Positions 27,997-36,838 of a stretch of 53,746 nt of DNA are shown one piece after another. Every line of letters begins with the position of its first letter. The first letter of the stretch is position 1. Location of the stretch: NCBI GenBank assembly GCA_013816585.1, contig JACDEE010000018.1, forward strand, positions 1 through 53,746, given 5' to 3'. This DNA is from Sphingosinicella sp. (GTDB lineage Bacteria; Pseudomonadota; Alphaproteobacteria; Sphingomonadales; Sphingomonadaceae). The notes under the pieces are model-generated. The model had not been told where the DNA came from and searched no databases. It saw nothing but the letters and a program-made list of their open reading frames with translations. The translations under genes and the position numbers were made by a program.

Positions 27997-29562
27997 ATGA
28001 GATATGCTGGGTCATGGTGCGCGCTCTTCCTGGCGATTCTAATCGCCTTTTTTCTTGACACGCCTGCCGTGGCGTCGCCCCCGGCCGCCAAATCTCCCGG
28101 AAAATTGCCCGCCGGGACGTTGCCCCGCAAGCCCGGGATGAACGAGGATATCGTGATCGTCACGCCCAGCGGTGGGGAAAGAAGACTGACGCTTCGGACG
28201 CACGTGAAGGCGCCGACGGTCCCGCCCCCGCTACCGCTTTTCACCGACCTGCTGGAACTGAGCTCCACCCATGTTTTCGGGAAGGATCGTCGATGTCAGG
28301 TGAGCGGCGACGATGGGAAACCGCACCTGCGCTGCCGTCCGGGCGCCTCGGTCAGCGGTATACGTCTGCTTTTCGACCCATTCAGGCTTCCGCGCGGTGC
28401 CCCGATAGATTTGCATGTGACGGCTTCAGGGGACCCGGGGTTTCGCGCCGAGGTAACGGGTGTGGACGCCGATGCCAATCGACCCCTGGCCGTGAAGCAG
28501 GGGACTGGAAGCTTAAGGCTTCCGGATCTTCCTGGTTACGCCCCACCCCAATTGGTCATCATGGCGCCCCCGGAGGGCGGGGAATTGGTGGTGAACCGTC
28601 TGGAACTTATCACCGCGACCTCCCGCCCGGTCATCGCATTTTCGGCCTGGGCCTGGGAGCCGTCATTGTGGCGTACCAACCCGGCGGGTCTCGTCGCCTC
28701 GGCCAATGCGCGGAAAATCGGGCGACTGTTCGTAACTCTCGAGGTCGATGATGGTGAGGTCCTGCATCGGGACGACCTTCGGCGGTTCGTACGCATGGCG
28801 AGGCGCGCTGGTCTCGAAATCGAGGCGGTGGAAGGCGATCCTCGCATGGTTCTACCCGGCGGGCTGGAAGCGGCTCTGGCGCGGGCGAATGCCTTTGCGG
28901 ATTATCAGCGGAACGCCGCCGGGGCCGAAAAACTGGCGGGCATTCAATATGATGTCGAGCCGTATGTTCTTGCCGAATGGGGCGAAGGAGCCGCCACTTA
29001 TGAAGGCTGGGCCCACGCGATCCTGAAACTGTCGAAAGCCGCCGGAGAACCGATTGATCTTGTGCTGCCTTTCTGGGTTTCGGGGAGCAGCGAAGGGCAA
29101 TCATTTCTGCGCCGGATAAGCCCTGCCGCCAGGGGTTTGACGATCATGTCTTACCGAACGAAACCCTCATCACTCGCCCAGATCGCAGAGCCTTTATTGG
29201 CCTGGGGCGCGGCGGAGGCAAAACCGGTGCGCCTCGCCCTCGAAGCCGGCCCCATCGCCGATGAGGTCGAACAGGTTTATCGCGAAGCGGCGATCGGCAC
29301 GTTGGCCGTCCTGCCCGGGCCTGAGGCCCGCATCGTGATGCTGGAGAAGCCCGGGGAGATCGAAGGCGCCCGGATGTTTGCACTACAGGGACGGGAAATT
29401 GTACGGGGCGACAGGATCAGCTTCTTCGGCGATGAAGAAAAGATGATGGAGCTGGCGCTTCGCACCTCCGCAGCCTTCTCCGCCTGGCCCACCTTTGCCG
29501 GCTTCGCGCTGCATGGACTGGACTGGACGATTAGCGCAGGGGGATCGCCTGGCGTCCCTTGA
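27997..29562 (+). CDS. Exported DUF3142-like protein, possible glycoside hydrolase fold
   Basis: A 521-residue protein with a signal peptide (CALFLAILIAFFLDTPAVAS). The central part reads like a barrel: VIAFSAWAWEPSLWR, then GRLFVTLEVDDGEVLHRDDL, AGIQYDVEPYVL, and IDLVLPFWVSGSS. The D-x-E within QYDVEPY resembles the acidic pair of some glycoside hydrolase families, an inference I could not confirm by search. The 3' end overlaps the convergent deacetylase gene by 32 bases. A joint role in polysaccharide processing is plausible but not shown. Confidence 0.55.
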   Translation: MRYAGSWCALFLAILIAFFLDTPAVASPPAAKSPGKLPAGTLPRKPGMNEDIVIVTPSGGERRLTLRTHVKAPTVPPPLPLFTDLLELSSTHVFGKDRRCQVSGDDGKPHLRCRPGASVSGIRLLFDPFRLPRGAPIDLHVTASGDPGFRAEVTGVDADANRPLAVKQGTGSLRLPDLPGYAPPQLVIMAPPEGGELVVNRLELITATSRPVIAFSAWAWEPSLWRTNPAGLVASANARKIGRLFVTLEVDDGEVLHRDDLRRFVRMARRAGLEIEAVEGDPRMVLPGGLEAALARANAFADYQRNAAGAEKLAGIQYDVEPYVLAEWGEGAATYEGWAHAILKLSKAAGEPIDLVLPFWVSGSSEGQSFLRRISPAARGLTIMSYRTKPSSLAQIAEPLLAWGAAEAKPVRLALEAGPIADEVEQVYREAAIGTLAVLPGPEARIVMLEKPGEIEGARMFALQGREIVRGDRISFFGDEEKMMELALRTSAAFSAWPTFAGFALHGLDWTISAGGSPGVP

Positions 29563-31294
29563 CGCCGCGAAGCGAGAAACTGGCCCTGGGGCCCTTTGGA
29601 AAGCGAATTTCGACGCCTTGAAGTGACGCCGGCGCGTTGACGGTAAGTATCCCGCCTTCGAAATCGAAATCCGCCTGATCACGGGCGCTCCACCAGTCGC
29701 CGAATGCGCCGAGCGAACCAATCCAGACCTTGCCCTTCATCCGATCGATCAGCTGCTCTTCGAATTTCAATTTGTGGTCCTTCACGTCTGGATGGATCAG
29801 CACCACCGCGACACCCTCATTCGCAGCAATCTTATCGATCAGCGTGATCGACGCTTCCAGCCGGTCACCCAGGCGTGGGGGCTTTTCATCCTCAATGGTG
29901 ACCGGGAATTCCCAGGCCGGAAGCAGTCCTCGCGCCGATCGGCTGTAACTCAGCTGGAACGGAAAATGGGTCTGCGCGCTGTTGGCGGTCAGGGTCGAAG
30001 AATAGCGATAGCCGGTAGCGGCCAATGCTTCGGGTAGCGCCTCGGGAAAAGCCAGATGCCCTGGCCGGAACGACCGGACTGGAGCTCCGACCAGATGTTC
30101 GATCAGATATTTGGACACTCGAAGTTCACCCAGGATAGTTCCATCCCGGGCCTTGTTCCGACTTTCGACGAAGGGCCGATATCTCGGGTAATATTCCTCG
30201 CCGCTGCCCATTTCGAACTTCCGGAAGGCCCGCGTATGCGACACGCTATGGCTTCCGATTTCCATGCCGCGAGCCACCCGTTTGAGCGAGGGAAGGTTTG
30301 CGTGGTTGAAAAAGACGTCGTCATTCCAATCGCGTATATATTTCGTTTGGATGAGGAAGGTTGCGGACACGCCGCGCTTTCGGATGGCATCGGCATAGGC
30401 CACCGAATTTCCCACCGAGCGAGTGAAATCCACATCATGAGTGAGGATCAGGCTTCCCTTGAAACCCGATGGAGCGGTCCCGATCAGGAACGGGTCATCC
30501 TCTCCCTCCACATACAGGTCGCGGATCCAGCGAAAGATGATGTCGAGGCTGGGCTGATAGCCATTGACGAAATCGGGGGAGAAAAGTTCGGACCGGCCAT
30601 TCATGGCCCGCTGCGCCATCGATCCGGGATCCACGCCCAGCAGGCACGCATTGCCTCCCGCGCGACGACAGACGACGGCCGCTTTTCCATCCTCGAAGCT
30701 AGCCAGCGTTTCGGCGCTGGTGGTCAACAAACCGATACTTCCGATCTTCACCTCGGCGCGTCCGCTGCTGAACCGGCTCAGCCTTTCCTCCGGCGCGGAT
30801 TCGCCCTTCCAGCGGATTGTATTACGCTCGCGGCTCGGTATCTGGCGGCTGATTCCAAACAATTCTTCCAGCCCGCCCCCCGCAAGGTCGAAGGTAAGCA
30901 AGGTTCCTCCGCCCTGCACATGCCGCGCCAGGCTCCGGATCGCGGTTTGGGACAGGAGGCGGCCGGAAATGCCCGGATAAGCAATTATCACCTGATGCCG
31001 CAGCGCCTTGGCGGGATCCCTTGTAAAGGTGACCGAAATGCCCTGGGACTTGAATCCCCTCAAAAGCCCAACCCAGTCCGATGCGGGATCCGTGACCAGA
31101 ACGGCCAGCCTATTAGGCCCGCCGCGGTCGAAATCCTGGAGACTAACCGGCACCGGGTTCGCGATGGGAGTTTCGGTGTCGGGACCTGATACATTTTCGA
31201 AGCGATAGATTTCGGTGCGAGACCCCTCGATCCAGAAATACCAGGCCACTGCGCCTACGAGCAGAATCGCCCCTATGATCAGAATACGTTTCAT
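29531..31294 (-). CDS. Membrane-anchored polysaccharide deacetylase-like protein
   Basis: A 587-residue protein with one N-terminal anchor (ILIIGAILLVGAVAWYFWI). Residues ~55-260 have a Rossmann/glutamine-amidotransferase-like look (NRLAVLVTDPASDWVGLLRG, LARHVQGGGTLLTFDL). Residues ~280-530 are a NodB-type deacetylase: LTHDVDFTRS for the metal Asp pair, SHSVSHTRAF for metal His, RSFRPGHLAFPE, and VAVVLIHPD for the terminal His. The order amidotransferase-like then deacetylase recalls the C-terminal half of PelA. The substrate is unknown. Confidence 0.72.
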   Translation of the reverse strand: MKRILIIGAILLVGAVAWYFWIEGSRTEIYRFENVSGPDTETPIANPVPVSLQDFDRGGPNRLAVLVTDPASDWVGLLRGFKSQGISVTFTRDPAKALRHQVIIAYPGISGRLLSQTAIRSLARHVQGGGTLLTFDLAGGGLEELFGISRQIPSRERNTIRWKGESAPEERLSRFSSGRAEVKIGSIGLLTTSAETLASFEDGKAAVVCRRAGGNACLLGVDPGSMAQRAMNGRSELFSPDFVNGYQPSLDIIFRWIRDLYVEGEDDPFLIGTAPSGFKGSLILTHDVDFTRSVGNSVAYADAIRKRGVSATFLIQTKYIRDWNDDVFFNHANLPSLKRVARGMEIGSHSVSHTRAFRKFEMGSGEEYYPRYRPFVESRNKARDGTILGELRVSKYLIEHLVGAPVRSFRPGHLAFPEALPEALAATGYRYSSTLTANSAQTHFPFQLSYSRSARGLLPAWEFPVTIEDEKPPRLGDRLEASITLIDKIAANEGVAVVLIHPDVKDHKLKFEEQLIDRMKGKVWIGSLGAFGDWWSARDQADFDFEGGILTVNAPASLQGVEIRFPKGPRASFSLRGVKGRQAIPLR

Positions 31295-31371
31295 TCCCGC
31301 TTGTTAGAGCGGCGAATGGCGATGGTGGCAACGATATCTGCAATAGATGCGGCAAACCGCCGATGGTTGAC

Positions 31372-32829
31372 CTAGATAACCGGCCTTGGATCGGAGATTT
31401 CGCTTCTTGAGCGCCGCGGCGGGACTTCGCCAATTTCGTTCCAGGCAGAGGTCAACCGGTGCATGGCCTGGGTCAACTTATCCTCCGGCAACGAAAATGG
31501 AAGGCGGACGAAGCGCTCAAAGGCTCCATCCACACCGAACCTGGTTCCCGGTGCAATGCGCAGCCCCCGGGCTTGCGCTGCGGCGGCAAGGATTGTGCTT
31601 CTCGGAGCTGGTAATTCTGCCCAGACGGCCAGCCCACCTGCCGGCCGCGACAGACGCCAGTCCGGCAATAGATACGCAACGATCCGCAAAAGATGGTCGC
31701 GCCGCCGCCGAAGCGCCTCGCGTCGGGGGTCGAGGATCGAATCCGGGTGGGCGAGAAGGAAGCTGCCGGCCAATTGCTCGAGGATCGGCGTGCCGAGGTC
31801 CATACTGGCCCTCACCCGAGCAAGTCCGGCCACGATCTGCGCACCCGCCCTCACCCAACCGATCCGAAGCCCGCCCCAGAATGTTTTGGAGGTCGAGCCC
31901 AGCGTGACCACGCGGTCCGAGGAGTCGAATCCGGCCAAGGGAGGCGGCGGCGCGTGATCCAGCCACAGATCGGCCATGGTCTCATCGACCACCAACAGGG
32001 TCTTGGTGCGGGCGGCGACCCTTATGATCGCCTCGCGTACCTCGTCGGTCATGAGCTGTCCGGTGGGATTGTGGAAATCGGCCTGAAGATAAGCCATTTT
32101 GGGCTCGCTCCGGCGAAACACATCCTCCATCGCCTCGGGATCCCAGCCGGCATCGGACAAGGGCATGGGCGCCGCCTTGCAGGAAGCGCGCTGGATCGCG
32201 TCCAGCGCCAGCGCATAGGTCGGATGATCGACCGCGATACGGTCGCCCGGACGCGCCATCAGTCCGAGCATCAGAGCAAATCCATGTTGGGCGCCCTGAG
32301 TAACGAATATCTGCTCGGGCGACGTCGGTACGCCGCGCCGCTCATAGCGATCGGCAATCACCGCTCTAAGCTCGGGCAAGCCATAGGCGCCATAGCCGCT
32401 GCCGGGTAGGTGAGCCGGTAAGGCCGCGAGGGCGGCGGCATAAGCCGCGTGGACGTGCTCGGTTGCCGGGAGGGTCGCAACGGAAAATTCGAGATGGCCC
32501 GGTTCGCCCTCACCATCCAACTGAACCGGGGCACGGGACCAGGGGCCCTGGGGAAGGCATGTGAAGCTTCCCGAGCCATGACGGCTGCTCAGATAACCTT
32601 CTGCCCGCAGGGCCGCATAGGCCGCGCTGACGGTGGTCCGGCTAAGCCCCAGAACGTCGCCAAATTTGCGCTCGCCCGGAAGACGTGCACCGAGCGGGAG
32701 CCGCCCGTCTAGAATTAGCAGCCGGAGAATGTCGTTCAATTGCCGATGCGCCGGCGTTCGCCCATTCACGGCGCGCCATTCGCCAAGCATCCTAGCCAGC
32801 GAGGCGGCCCCCATTTTGAGATCAGTCAT
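31372..32829 (-). CDS. MocR-type transcription regulator (GntR DNA-binding plus aminotransferase)
   Basis: A 485-residue PLP-dependent regulator. Residues ~15-85 are a GntR-type winged helix (LNDILRLLILDGRLPLGARLPG, LGLSRTTVSAAYAALRAEGYL). Residues ~110-470 are a type I aminotransferase fold, with the PLP-lysine in LGSTSKTFWGGLRIGW and YLQADFHNPTGQLM. Its divergent partner encodes a YczE-type membrane protein, the pairing known for the YczR subgroup of MocR regulators. A perfect 11-bp inverted repeat lies between them. Confidence 0.93.
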   Translation of the reverse strand: MTDLKMGAASLARMLGEWRAVNGRTPAHRQLNDILRLLILDGRLPLGARLPGERKFGDVLGLSRTTVSAAYAALRAEGYLSSRHGSGSFTCLPQGPWSRAPVQLDGEGEPGHLEFSVATLPATEHVHAAYAAALAALPAHLPGSGYGAYGLPELRAVIADRYERRGVPTSPEQIFVTQGAQHGFALMLGLMARPGDRIAVDHPTYALALDAIQRASCKAAPMPLSDAGWDPEAMEDVFRRSEPKMAYLQADFHNPTGQLMTDEVREAIIRVAARTKTLLVVDETMADLWLDHAPPPPLAGFDSSDRVVTLGSTSKTFWGGLRIGWVRAGAQIVAGLARVRASMDLGTPILEQLAGSFLLAHPDSILDPRREALRRRRDHLLRIVAYLLPDWRLSRPAGGLAVWAELPAPRSTILAAAAQARGLRIAPGTRFGVDGAFERFVRLPFSLPEDKLTQAMHRLTSAWNEIGEVPPRRSRSEISDPRPVI

Positions 32830-32841
32830 TGGGCCAGTATC

Positions 32842-32876
32842 GTTAAAGTGGCTATTTTAATCAATGCCACTTTAAC
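32842..32876. promoter_or_regulatory. MocR operator: perfect inverted repeat
   Basis: GTTAAAGTGGC (32842-32852) and GCCACTTTAAC (32866-32876) are exact inverted copies 13 bases apart, between the start codons of the divergent genes. The AAAGTGG core resembles the reported PdxR-type MocR recognition sequence (recalled, not checked). Confidence 0.75.
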
Positions 32877-32888
32877 TAGATTCCGCAA

Positions 32889-33518
32889 ATGACCCGTCGC
32901 CTGATCCAGCTCTTTCTTGGCCTTTCTCTCTACGGCCTGTCGTTATCCCTGATGATCCGGGCCGCGCTCGGCCTCGACCCGTGGGACGTGTTCCACCAAG
33001 GGCTGGCGAGCGAAAGCGGGATCAGCATCGGCATGATGGTCAATCTTGTCGGCGCCTTCGTGCTCCTGCTGTGGCTTCCGCTTCGACAAAGACCGGGCAT
33101 CGGCACGATCGCCAACATCCTCGTCATCGGCACCGTCGCCGATATCGGGCTCTGGCTTATTCCCGAACTTCATTCGCTGCCGCTGCGCATCGCCCTTATG
33201 GCCGCAGCAATCGTCCTGAATGGTATCGCGACCGGCGCCTATATCGGCGCCGGCCTCGGCCCCGGTCCGCGAGACGGCCTGATGACGGGGATCGTGAAAC
33301 GCACCGGGCTATCGGTCCGGCTGGTCCGGACCAGTATCGAGATATTCGTCCTGGCGGTCGGCTGGCTGCTGGGCGGTACGGTTGGCGTCGGCACGATCCT
33401 CTATGCCATTTGCATCGGCCCGATCGTTCATCGGACCCTGCCTTTTTTCGCCATCAAGGACCGCGACCCAAAAACCCGTCCGAAGCCGGCGCCGATTCCC
33501 GATATATCCGGCCTGTAG
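32889..33518 (+). CDS. YczE/YyaS-type membrane protein
   Basis: A 209-residue integral membrane protein with five to six hydrophobic segments; the N-terminus IQLFLGLSLYGLSLSLMIRA and the signature GLDPWDVFHQG and GAGLGPGPRDGLMTG identify the YczE family. Function unknown. Divergent MocR gene and shared operator point to regulation by a PLP-sensing repressor or activator. Confidence 0.88.
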   Translation: MTRRLIQLFLGLSLYGLSLSLMIRAALGLDPWDVFHQGLASESGISIGMMVNLVGAFVLLLWLPLRQRPGIGTIANILVIGTVADIGLWLIPELHSLPLRIALMAAAIVLNGIATGAYIGAGLGPGPRDGLMTGIVKRTGLSVRLVRTSIEIFVLAVGWLLGGTVGVGTILYAICIGPIVHRTLPFFAIKDRDPKTRPKPAPIPDISGL

Positions 33519-33593
33519 CTTTTCCGCGCCATGGACAGCGGGCCCGCGACATCTCTATTCGGGGGGCTCGTTCACCAGCAGGAGAATGCGGCC

Positions 33594-33941
33594 ATGAAAG
33601 CGACCATCTACCATAATCCCGCCTGTGGCACCTCGCGCAAGACGCTTGAAATCCTTCAGCATGAAGGTGCCGATGTGACGATCGTCGAATATCTGAAGAC
33701 GCCGCCCTCCCGCGAAGAATTGCAACGACTCTACGAGCGCTGCGGAATCGCGCCGCGCCAGGGACTTCGCGACAAGGAGGCGCTCGCCAAGGATCTTGAT
33801 CTGATCGACGGCGCTGTCAGCGAGGATGCGATTCTGGACGCGATGATGGAGAACCCTATCCTTATCCAGCGGCCGATCGTGGAAACCGAAAAAGGAGTCC
33901 GCGTCTGCCGCCCTCAGGAAACAGTGCGCGAGATTTTGTAA
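33594..33941 (+). CDS. arsC: Arsenate reductase, glutaredoxin-dependent
   Basis: Reduces arsenate to arsenite with glutaredoxin. The 115 residues show NPACGTSRKTLEILQ with the catalytic Cys11, LKTPPSREELQRLY, and PILIQRPIVET with the conserved Arg. The start at 33594 has CAGGAG upstream. No arsenite pump or arsR gene is adjacent, so it may be a stand-alone ArsC or a Spx-like reductase. Confidence 0.9.
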   Translation: MKATIYHNPACGTSRKTLEILQHEGADVTIVEYLKTPPSREELQRLYERCGIAPRQGLRDKEALAKDLDLIDGAVSEDAILDAMMENPILIQRPIVETEKGVRVCRPQETVREIL

Positions 33942-33997
33942 ACAGGCGGTCGGCTGGCGTGCTTGACCGGACTCGCCCGGCGCTCCAACCTTCCCGC

Positions 33998-34732
33998 ATG
34001 GCCATTCTCGATCCGGATCTGCTGCTCCGCGCTTATTCGATCGGCGTATTCCCGATGGCCGATAGCCGCGATGCGGAGGACATTTTCTGGGTCGAACCGC
34101 GCAAGCGCGCGATCATCCCGCTGGATGGTTTTCGCTTGTCCCACTCGCTCCGCAAGACGGTCCGGTCGGGCCATTTCACGGTCACCCGGGATAAAGCATT
34201 TGCCGAAGTGGTGCGCGCTTGCGCGCATCGCGACGAGACCTGGATCAACCCGGAGATCGAAACCAATTATAATCTGCTCCATGACCGCGGAAATGCCCAT
34301 TCGATCGAATGCTGGCATGAAGCGCATCTGGTAGGCGGATTATATGGGGTCAATCTGGGCGCGGCTTTCTTCGGCGAAAGCATGTTTTCCCTGCATACGG
34401 ACGCATCCAAGGTAGCCCTGGCCTGGCTGGTCGCCCGGCTTCGGGTCGGGGGCTACCGCCTGCTCGACTGCCAGTTCATGACCGAACATCTGCGCAGTAT
34501 GGGCGCTGTCGAAATCGACCAGAAGGATTATCTGGCGCTGCTGGATACCGCATTGTCGGCGGGTTCGCCGGAAGGGACGGGGGCGGGAATGGGCGCCGGG
34601 CTGGAAGGGGCCGCGGCGGTCGGGGCAGAATTCGGGGCGCTCGACCGATTGTTGGGCGCCGATCCTTCGCGAACTGTGGACGCGCCGGCTTCGGGATGCG
34701 TCATCGCGCAGCTTTTGGGCCAGACGTCATAG
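33998..34732 (+). CDS. aat: Leucyl/phenylalanyl-tRNA-protein transferase
   Basis: Adds Leu or Phe to the N-terminus of proteins starting with Lys or Arg, marking them for ClpS/ClpAP. The 244 residues carry AYSIGVFPMADS, WVEPRKRAIIPLDGFRLSHS, ETWINPEIETNYNLLH, HSIECWHEAHLVGGLYG, and LLDCQFMTEHLRSMGA. The Ala/Gly-rich tail ends GCVIAQLLGQTS. The last 205 bases overlap the convergent DUF2155 gene. Confidence 0.94.
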   Translation: MAILDPDLLLRAYSIGVFPMADSRDAEDIFWVEPRKRAIIPLDGFRLSHSLRKTVRSGHFTVTRDKAFAEVVRACAHRDETWINPEIETNYNLLHDRGNAHSIECWHEAHLVGGLYGVNLGAAFFGESMFSLHTDASKVALAWLVARLRVGGYRLLDCQFMTEHLRSMGAVEIDQKDYLALLDTALSAGSPEGTGAGMGAGLEGAAAVGAEFGALDRLLGADPSRTVDAPASGCVIAQLLGQTS

Positions 34733-35178
34733 ACCGGATGCTCGACCACGTTCAGCGATGGCGCTTCCTTGTAGACCCAGCCTGAAAAAACCCTCTGCAA
34801 CTGGTTCTGCGGATTGCGCACGTCGACCTGAAGGAAGGCTCCGGTGAGCTGCTGGATCTCATGCGGAGCGGACGTCTCGCAGGCGCGCAGGCGAACGGTC
34901 ACGTCGCCAATCCTGACCGCCTGTCCCGGCTTCAGAGTGAGGTCCCGGGCTATGCCGTTACGCTTGTTCAAAAGGCCAATCACCGCCACACGATCGGCCA
35001 TCGGTGTGGTTCCGGCGGCCAGCGCCTCCACATTTTGCGGGATGTCGACCGTGTCCGGCTCCGCTTCCACCTGCTGGTTGGTTTGCGGCTGAACGTCATC
35101 CGGGCGCTGGTCGCAGGCCGCGATCAGGCCGAGGACGGCGCCAAGAGCAGCCAGCGATGCGAGAGGCGCAAGCCGCAT
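34528..35178 (-). CDS. DUF2155 lipoprotein
   Basis: A 216-residue envelope protein with a lipobox (LGLIAAC). The conserved domain covers residues ~60-160: RVAVIGLLNKRNGIARDLTLKPGQ, LRACETSAPHE, FSGWVYKEAPSLNVVEHPVYDVWPKSC. This is DUF2155 of alphaproteobacteria, of unknown function. The C-terminal 60 residues are low-complexity Pro/Ala/Ser and lie antisense to the aat tail. It follows an NDUFA12 gene by three bases, an often-seen neighbourhood. Confidence 0.85.
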   Translation of the reverse strand: MRLAPLASLAALGAVLGLIAACDQRPDDVQPQTNQQVEAEPDTVDIPQNVEALAAGTTPMADRVAVIGLLNKRNGIARDLTLKPGQAVRIGDVTVRLRACETSAPHEIQQLTGAFLQVDVRNPQNQLQRVFSGWVYKEAPSLNVVEHPVYDVWPKSCAMTHPEAGASTVREGSAPNNRSSAPNSAPTAAAPSSPAPIPAPVPSGEPADNAVSSSAR

Positions 35179-35181
35179 GGC

Positions 35182-35559
35182 TTATTGGGGCGTCCAGGCT
35201 TCGTAATCGCCGCTCGCCGCCTGTCTTTGGCCGCCGCGTTCGAGCGAACCCGACGGACGATAGGCATCGGGCATGCCCGTCTGATTGCCGGTCGGAGCCT
35301 TCAGGAATTTCGGCGCGGGCGGCAGCGCCTCATCCGGCGTGCCTTCAATCTGATGGTGCATCCAGGCATGCCATTCGGGCGGGATCCGGCTCGCATCGTT
35401 GGGGCCATTATACATGACCCAGCGCCGCCCGCTTTTGGAGCGATAATAAAGGTTTCCCTGATCGTCGGAGCCGACCTTTGTGCCGCTCCGCCACACCGAC
35501 AGGTGAGTGCCAAGGCCAGCGCCTTCCCACCAGGTGAACATATTCTTGAAGAAACCCAT
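35182..35559 (-). CDS. NADH:ubiquinone oxidoreductase NDUFA12-type subunit
   Basis: A 125-residue homologue of the mitochondrial complex I accessory subunit NDUFA12/B17.2, found in alphaproteobacteria. FTWWEGAGLGTHLSVWRSGTKVG, DDQGNLYYRSK, RRWVMYNG, DASRIPPEWHAWMHHQIEGTPDE are its conserved segments. It stabilises complex I at the membrane. Upstream of DUF2155 in the same direction. Confidence 0.94.
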   Translation of the reverse strand: MGFFKNMFTWWEGAGLGTHLSVWRSGTKVGSDDQGNLYYRSKSGRRWVMYNGPNDASRIPPEWHAWMHHQIEGTPDEALPPAPKFLKAPTGNQTGMPDAYRPSGSLERGGQRQAASGDYEAWTPQ

Positions 35560-35631
35560 GGCCTGCGCCTAGCGCCGAACGCCGCCCTGACGCAAGCCTG
35601 CTAAGCCTCGGAACACCCCTTCCGAAGGTCC

Positions 35632-36135
35632 TTAGCGCCCATCTGCAGGGCCACCCGGCCAGCTGACGCAATCGCCTTCGCTGATCCCAAGCTCGACCGA
35701 ACGCCCGCCGGCAATTTCCAGAACCGCAGCGACATATTCCTCGGTTCCGACCGGCTCCAGCGATTGGGGTATGGTGTTGACCGCGATCCGGGCGATCGAA
35801 CAATCTGCCCGGACGAAGATCATGTCGAGCGGGATCAAGGTGTTCTTCATCCAGAAGGAGGCCGGGCGCGGCGGAACGAAGGGAAAAACCATTCCTTCAT
35901 CGGGTTTCAGCCGTTCGACGAACATCAACCCGGTCGCCTGCTGTTCGGCGGTTGCCGCGACCTCGACCTGAAATTCATGGGCCGCCAACGGGGTGCGAAC
36001 CCGAAGCGGAACGCGATCGAGGCCCTCCTGGCTCGAAATGCGCGACGGCTGCGGCACAGCCTGCGTCGACTCGGCTCGGCACGCGCCCAGCGAGGCCGTG
36101 AGTGCGGCGGCGATCAAGAAACTGCGGAAAATCAT
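35632..36135 (-). CDS. DUF192 lipoprotein
   Basis: A protein of 167 residues with a signal sequence ending in SLGAC, likely a lipoprotein. The DUF192 domain is visible: [66 protein letters not shown] and [15 protein letters not shown]. The family is widespread and of unknown function. Its ATG (36133-36135) overlaps the stop of the cold-shock gene, so they are translated together. Confidence 0.86.
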   Translation of the reverse strand: MIFRSFLIAAALTASLGACRAESTQAVPQPSRISSQEGLDRVPLRVRTPLAAHEFQVEVAATAEQQATGLMFVERLKPDEGMVFPFVPPRPASFWMKNTLIPLDMIFVRADCSIARIAVNTIPQSLEPVGTEEYVAAVLEIAGGRSVELGISEGDCVSWPGGPADGR

Positions 36136-36755
36136 CGTGGGGCGATCTCTACCGCAAGCGGGCCTTTGCGGCCAAGCGCAATTCGGGCGCTGAGCGGCTG
36201 ATCGGGAATCAGATCCGTCATGCCCCCGCGGCGCACGATTTCCATATGAAGAAAGATATCCTCTGAATCATCGTCTTCGCGGACCAGGAATCCGTAACCC
36301 TTCAGCCGGTTGAACCATTTCACCCGAACGGGTTCGAGATCCCCGGCATCGTCCAGCAGGGCGGAAGGATCGACCCGCTCGGCCCCACGCGCGGGCGAAA
36401 AAGCGGCTTCGGGGATCACGGCCTCGCTGAGGTCGATCGACAATATCCGGCGCGCCTGAAGCCCGCGGCCCTGTTCGGCGATCAAGCATTCGACCACGGC
36501 ACCCTCGGGAAGGCTGCGGCGGTCATGCTCCTTCAAAATGCTGAAATGGACCAGTATATCGCTGTCCACCTGGTCGCTGACGAGGAAGCCGAAGCCGCGA
36601 GTGGCATCGAACCACTTCATCCGGCCGCTTACCTTCAGCAGATCCTGGTCGTCGGCGCCTACCGTTTCGTCGGCCCCTTCCGCGCCGGCGCGTGGTTCTT
36701 CGTCCTCAGCATGGTGAGGCTCCTGGTCCGACAGCACTTCCCCACGCATACTCAT
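36132..36755 (-). CDS. Two-domain cold-shock protein
   Basis: A 207-residue protein with two cold-shock domains: [16 protein letters not shown]...DILVHFS (about 46-110) and [18 protein letters not shown]...DIFLHMEIV (about 140-205), an arrangement typical of alphaproteobacterial dual-CSD proteins. The RNP1-like KGYGFL and RNP2-like FLHM are present in the second, the first is a little changed. An acidic N-terminal stretch precedes them. RNA chaperone role inferred. Start MSMRGEV is chosen; M12 or a longer Met are alternatives. Confidence 0.9.
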   Translation of the reverse strand: MSMRGEVLSDQEPHHAEDEEPRAGAEGADETVGADDQDLLKVSGRMKWFDATRGFGFLVSDQVDSDILVHFSILKEHDRRSLPEGAVVECLIAEQGRGLQARRILSIDLSEAVIPEAAFSPARGAERVDPSALLDDAGDLEPVRVKWFNRLKGYGFLVREDDDSEDIFLHMEIVRRGGMTDLIPDQPLSARIALGRKGPLAVEIAPR

Positions 36756-36838
36756 CGCTACGCACACCCAGTTGTAGCACATTCCGAAGAGAGACTATCA
36801 CGCCTGCGCCCAGATTGTGAACCGTTCCTGAAGGATTT

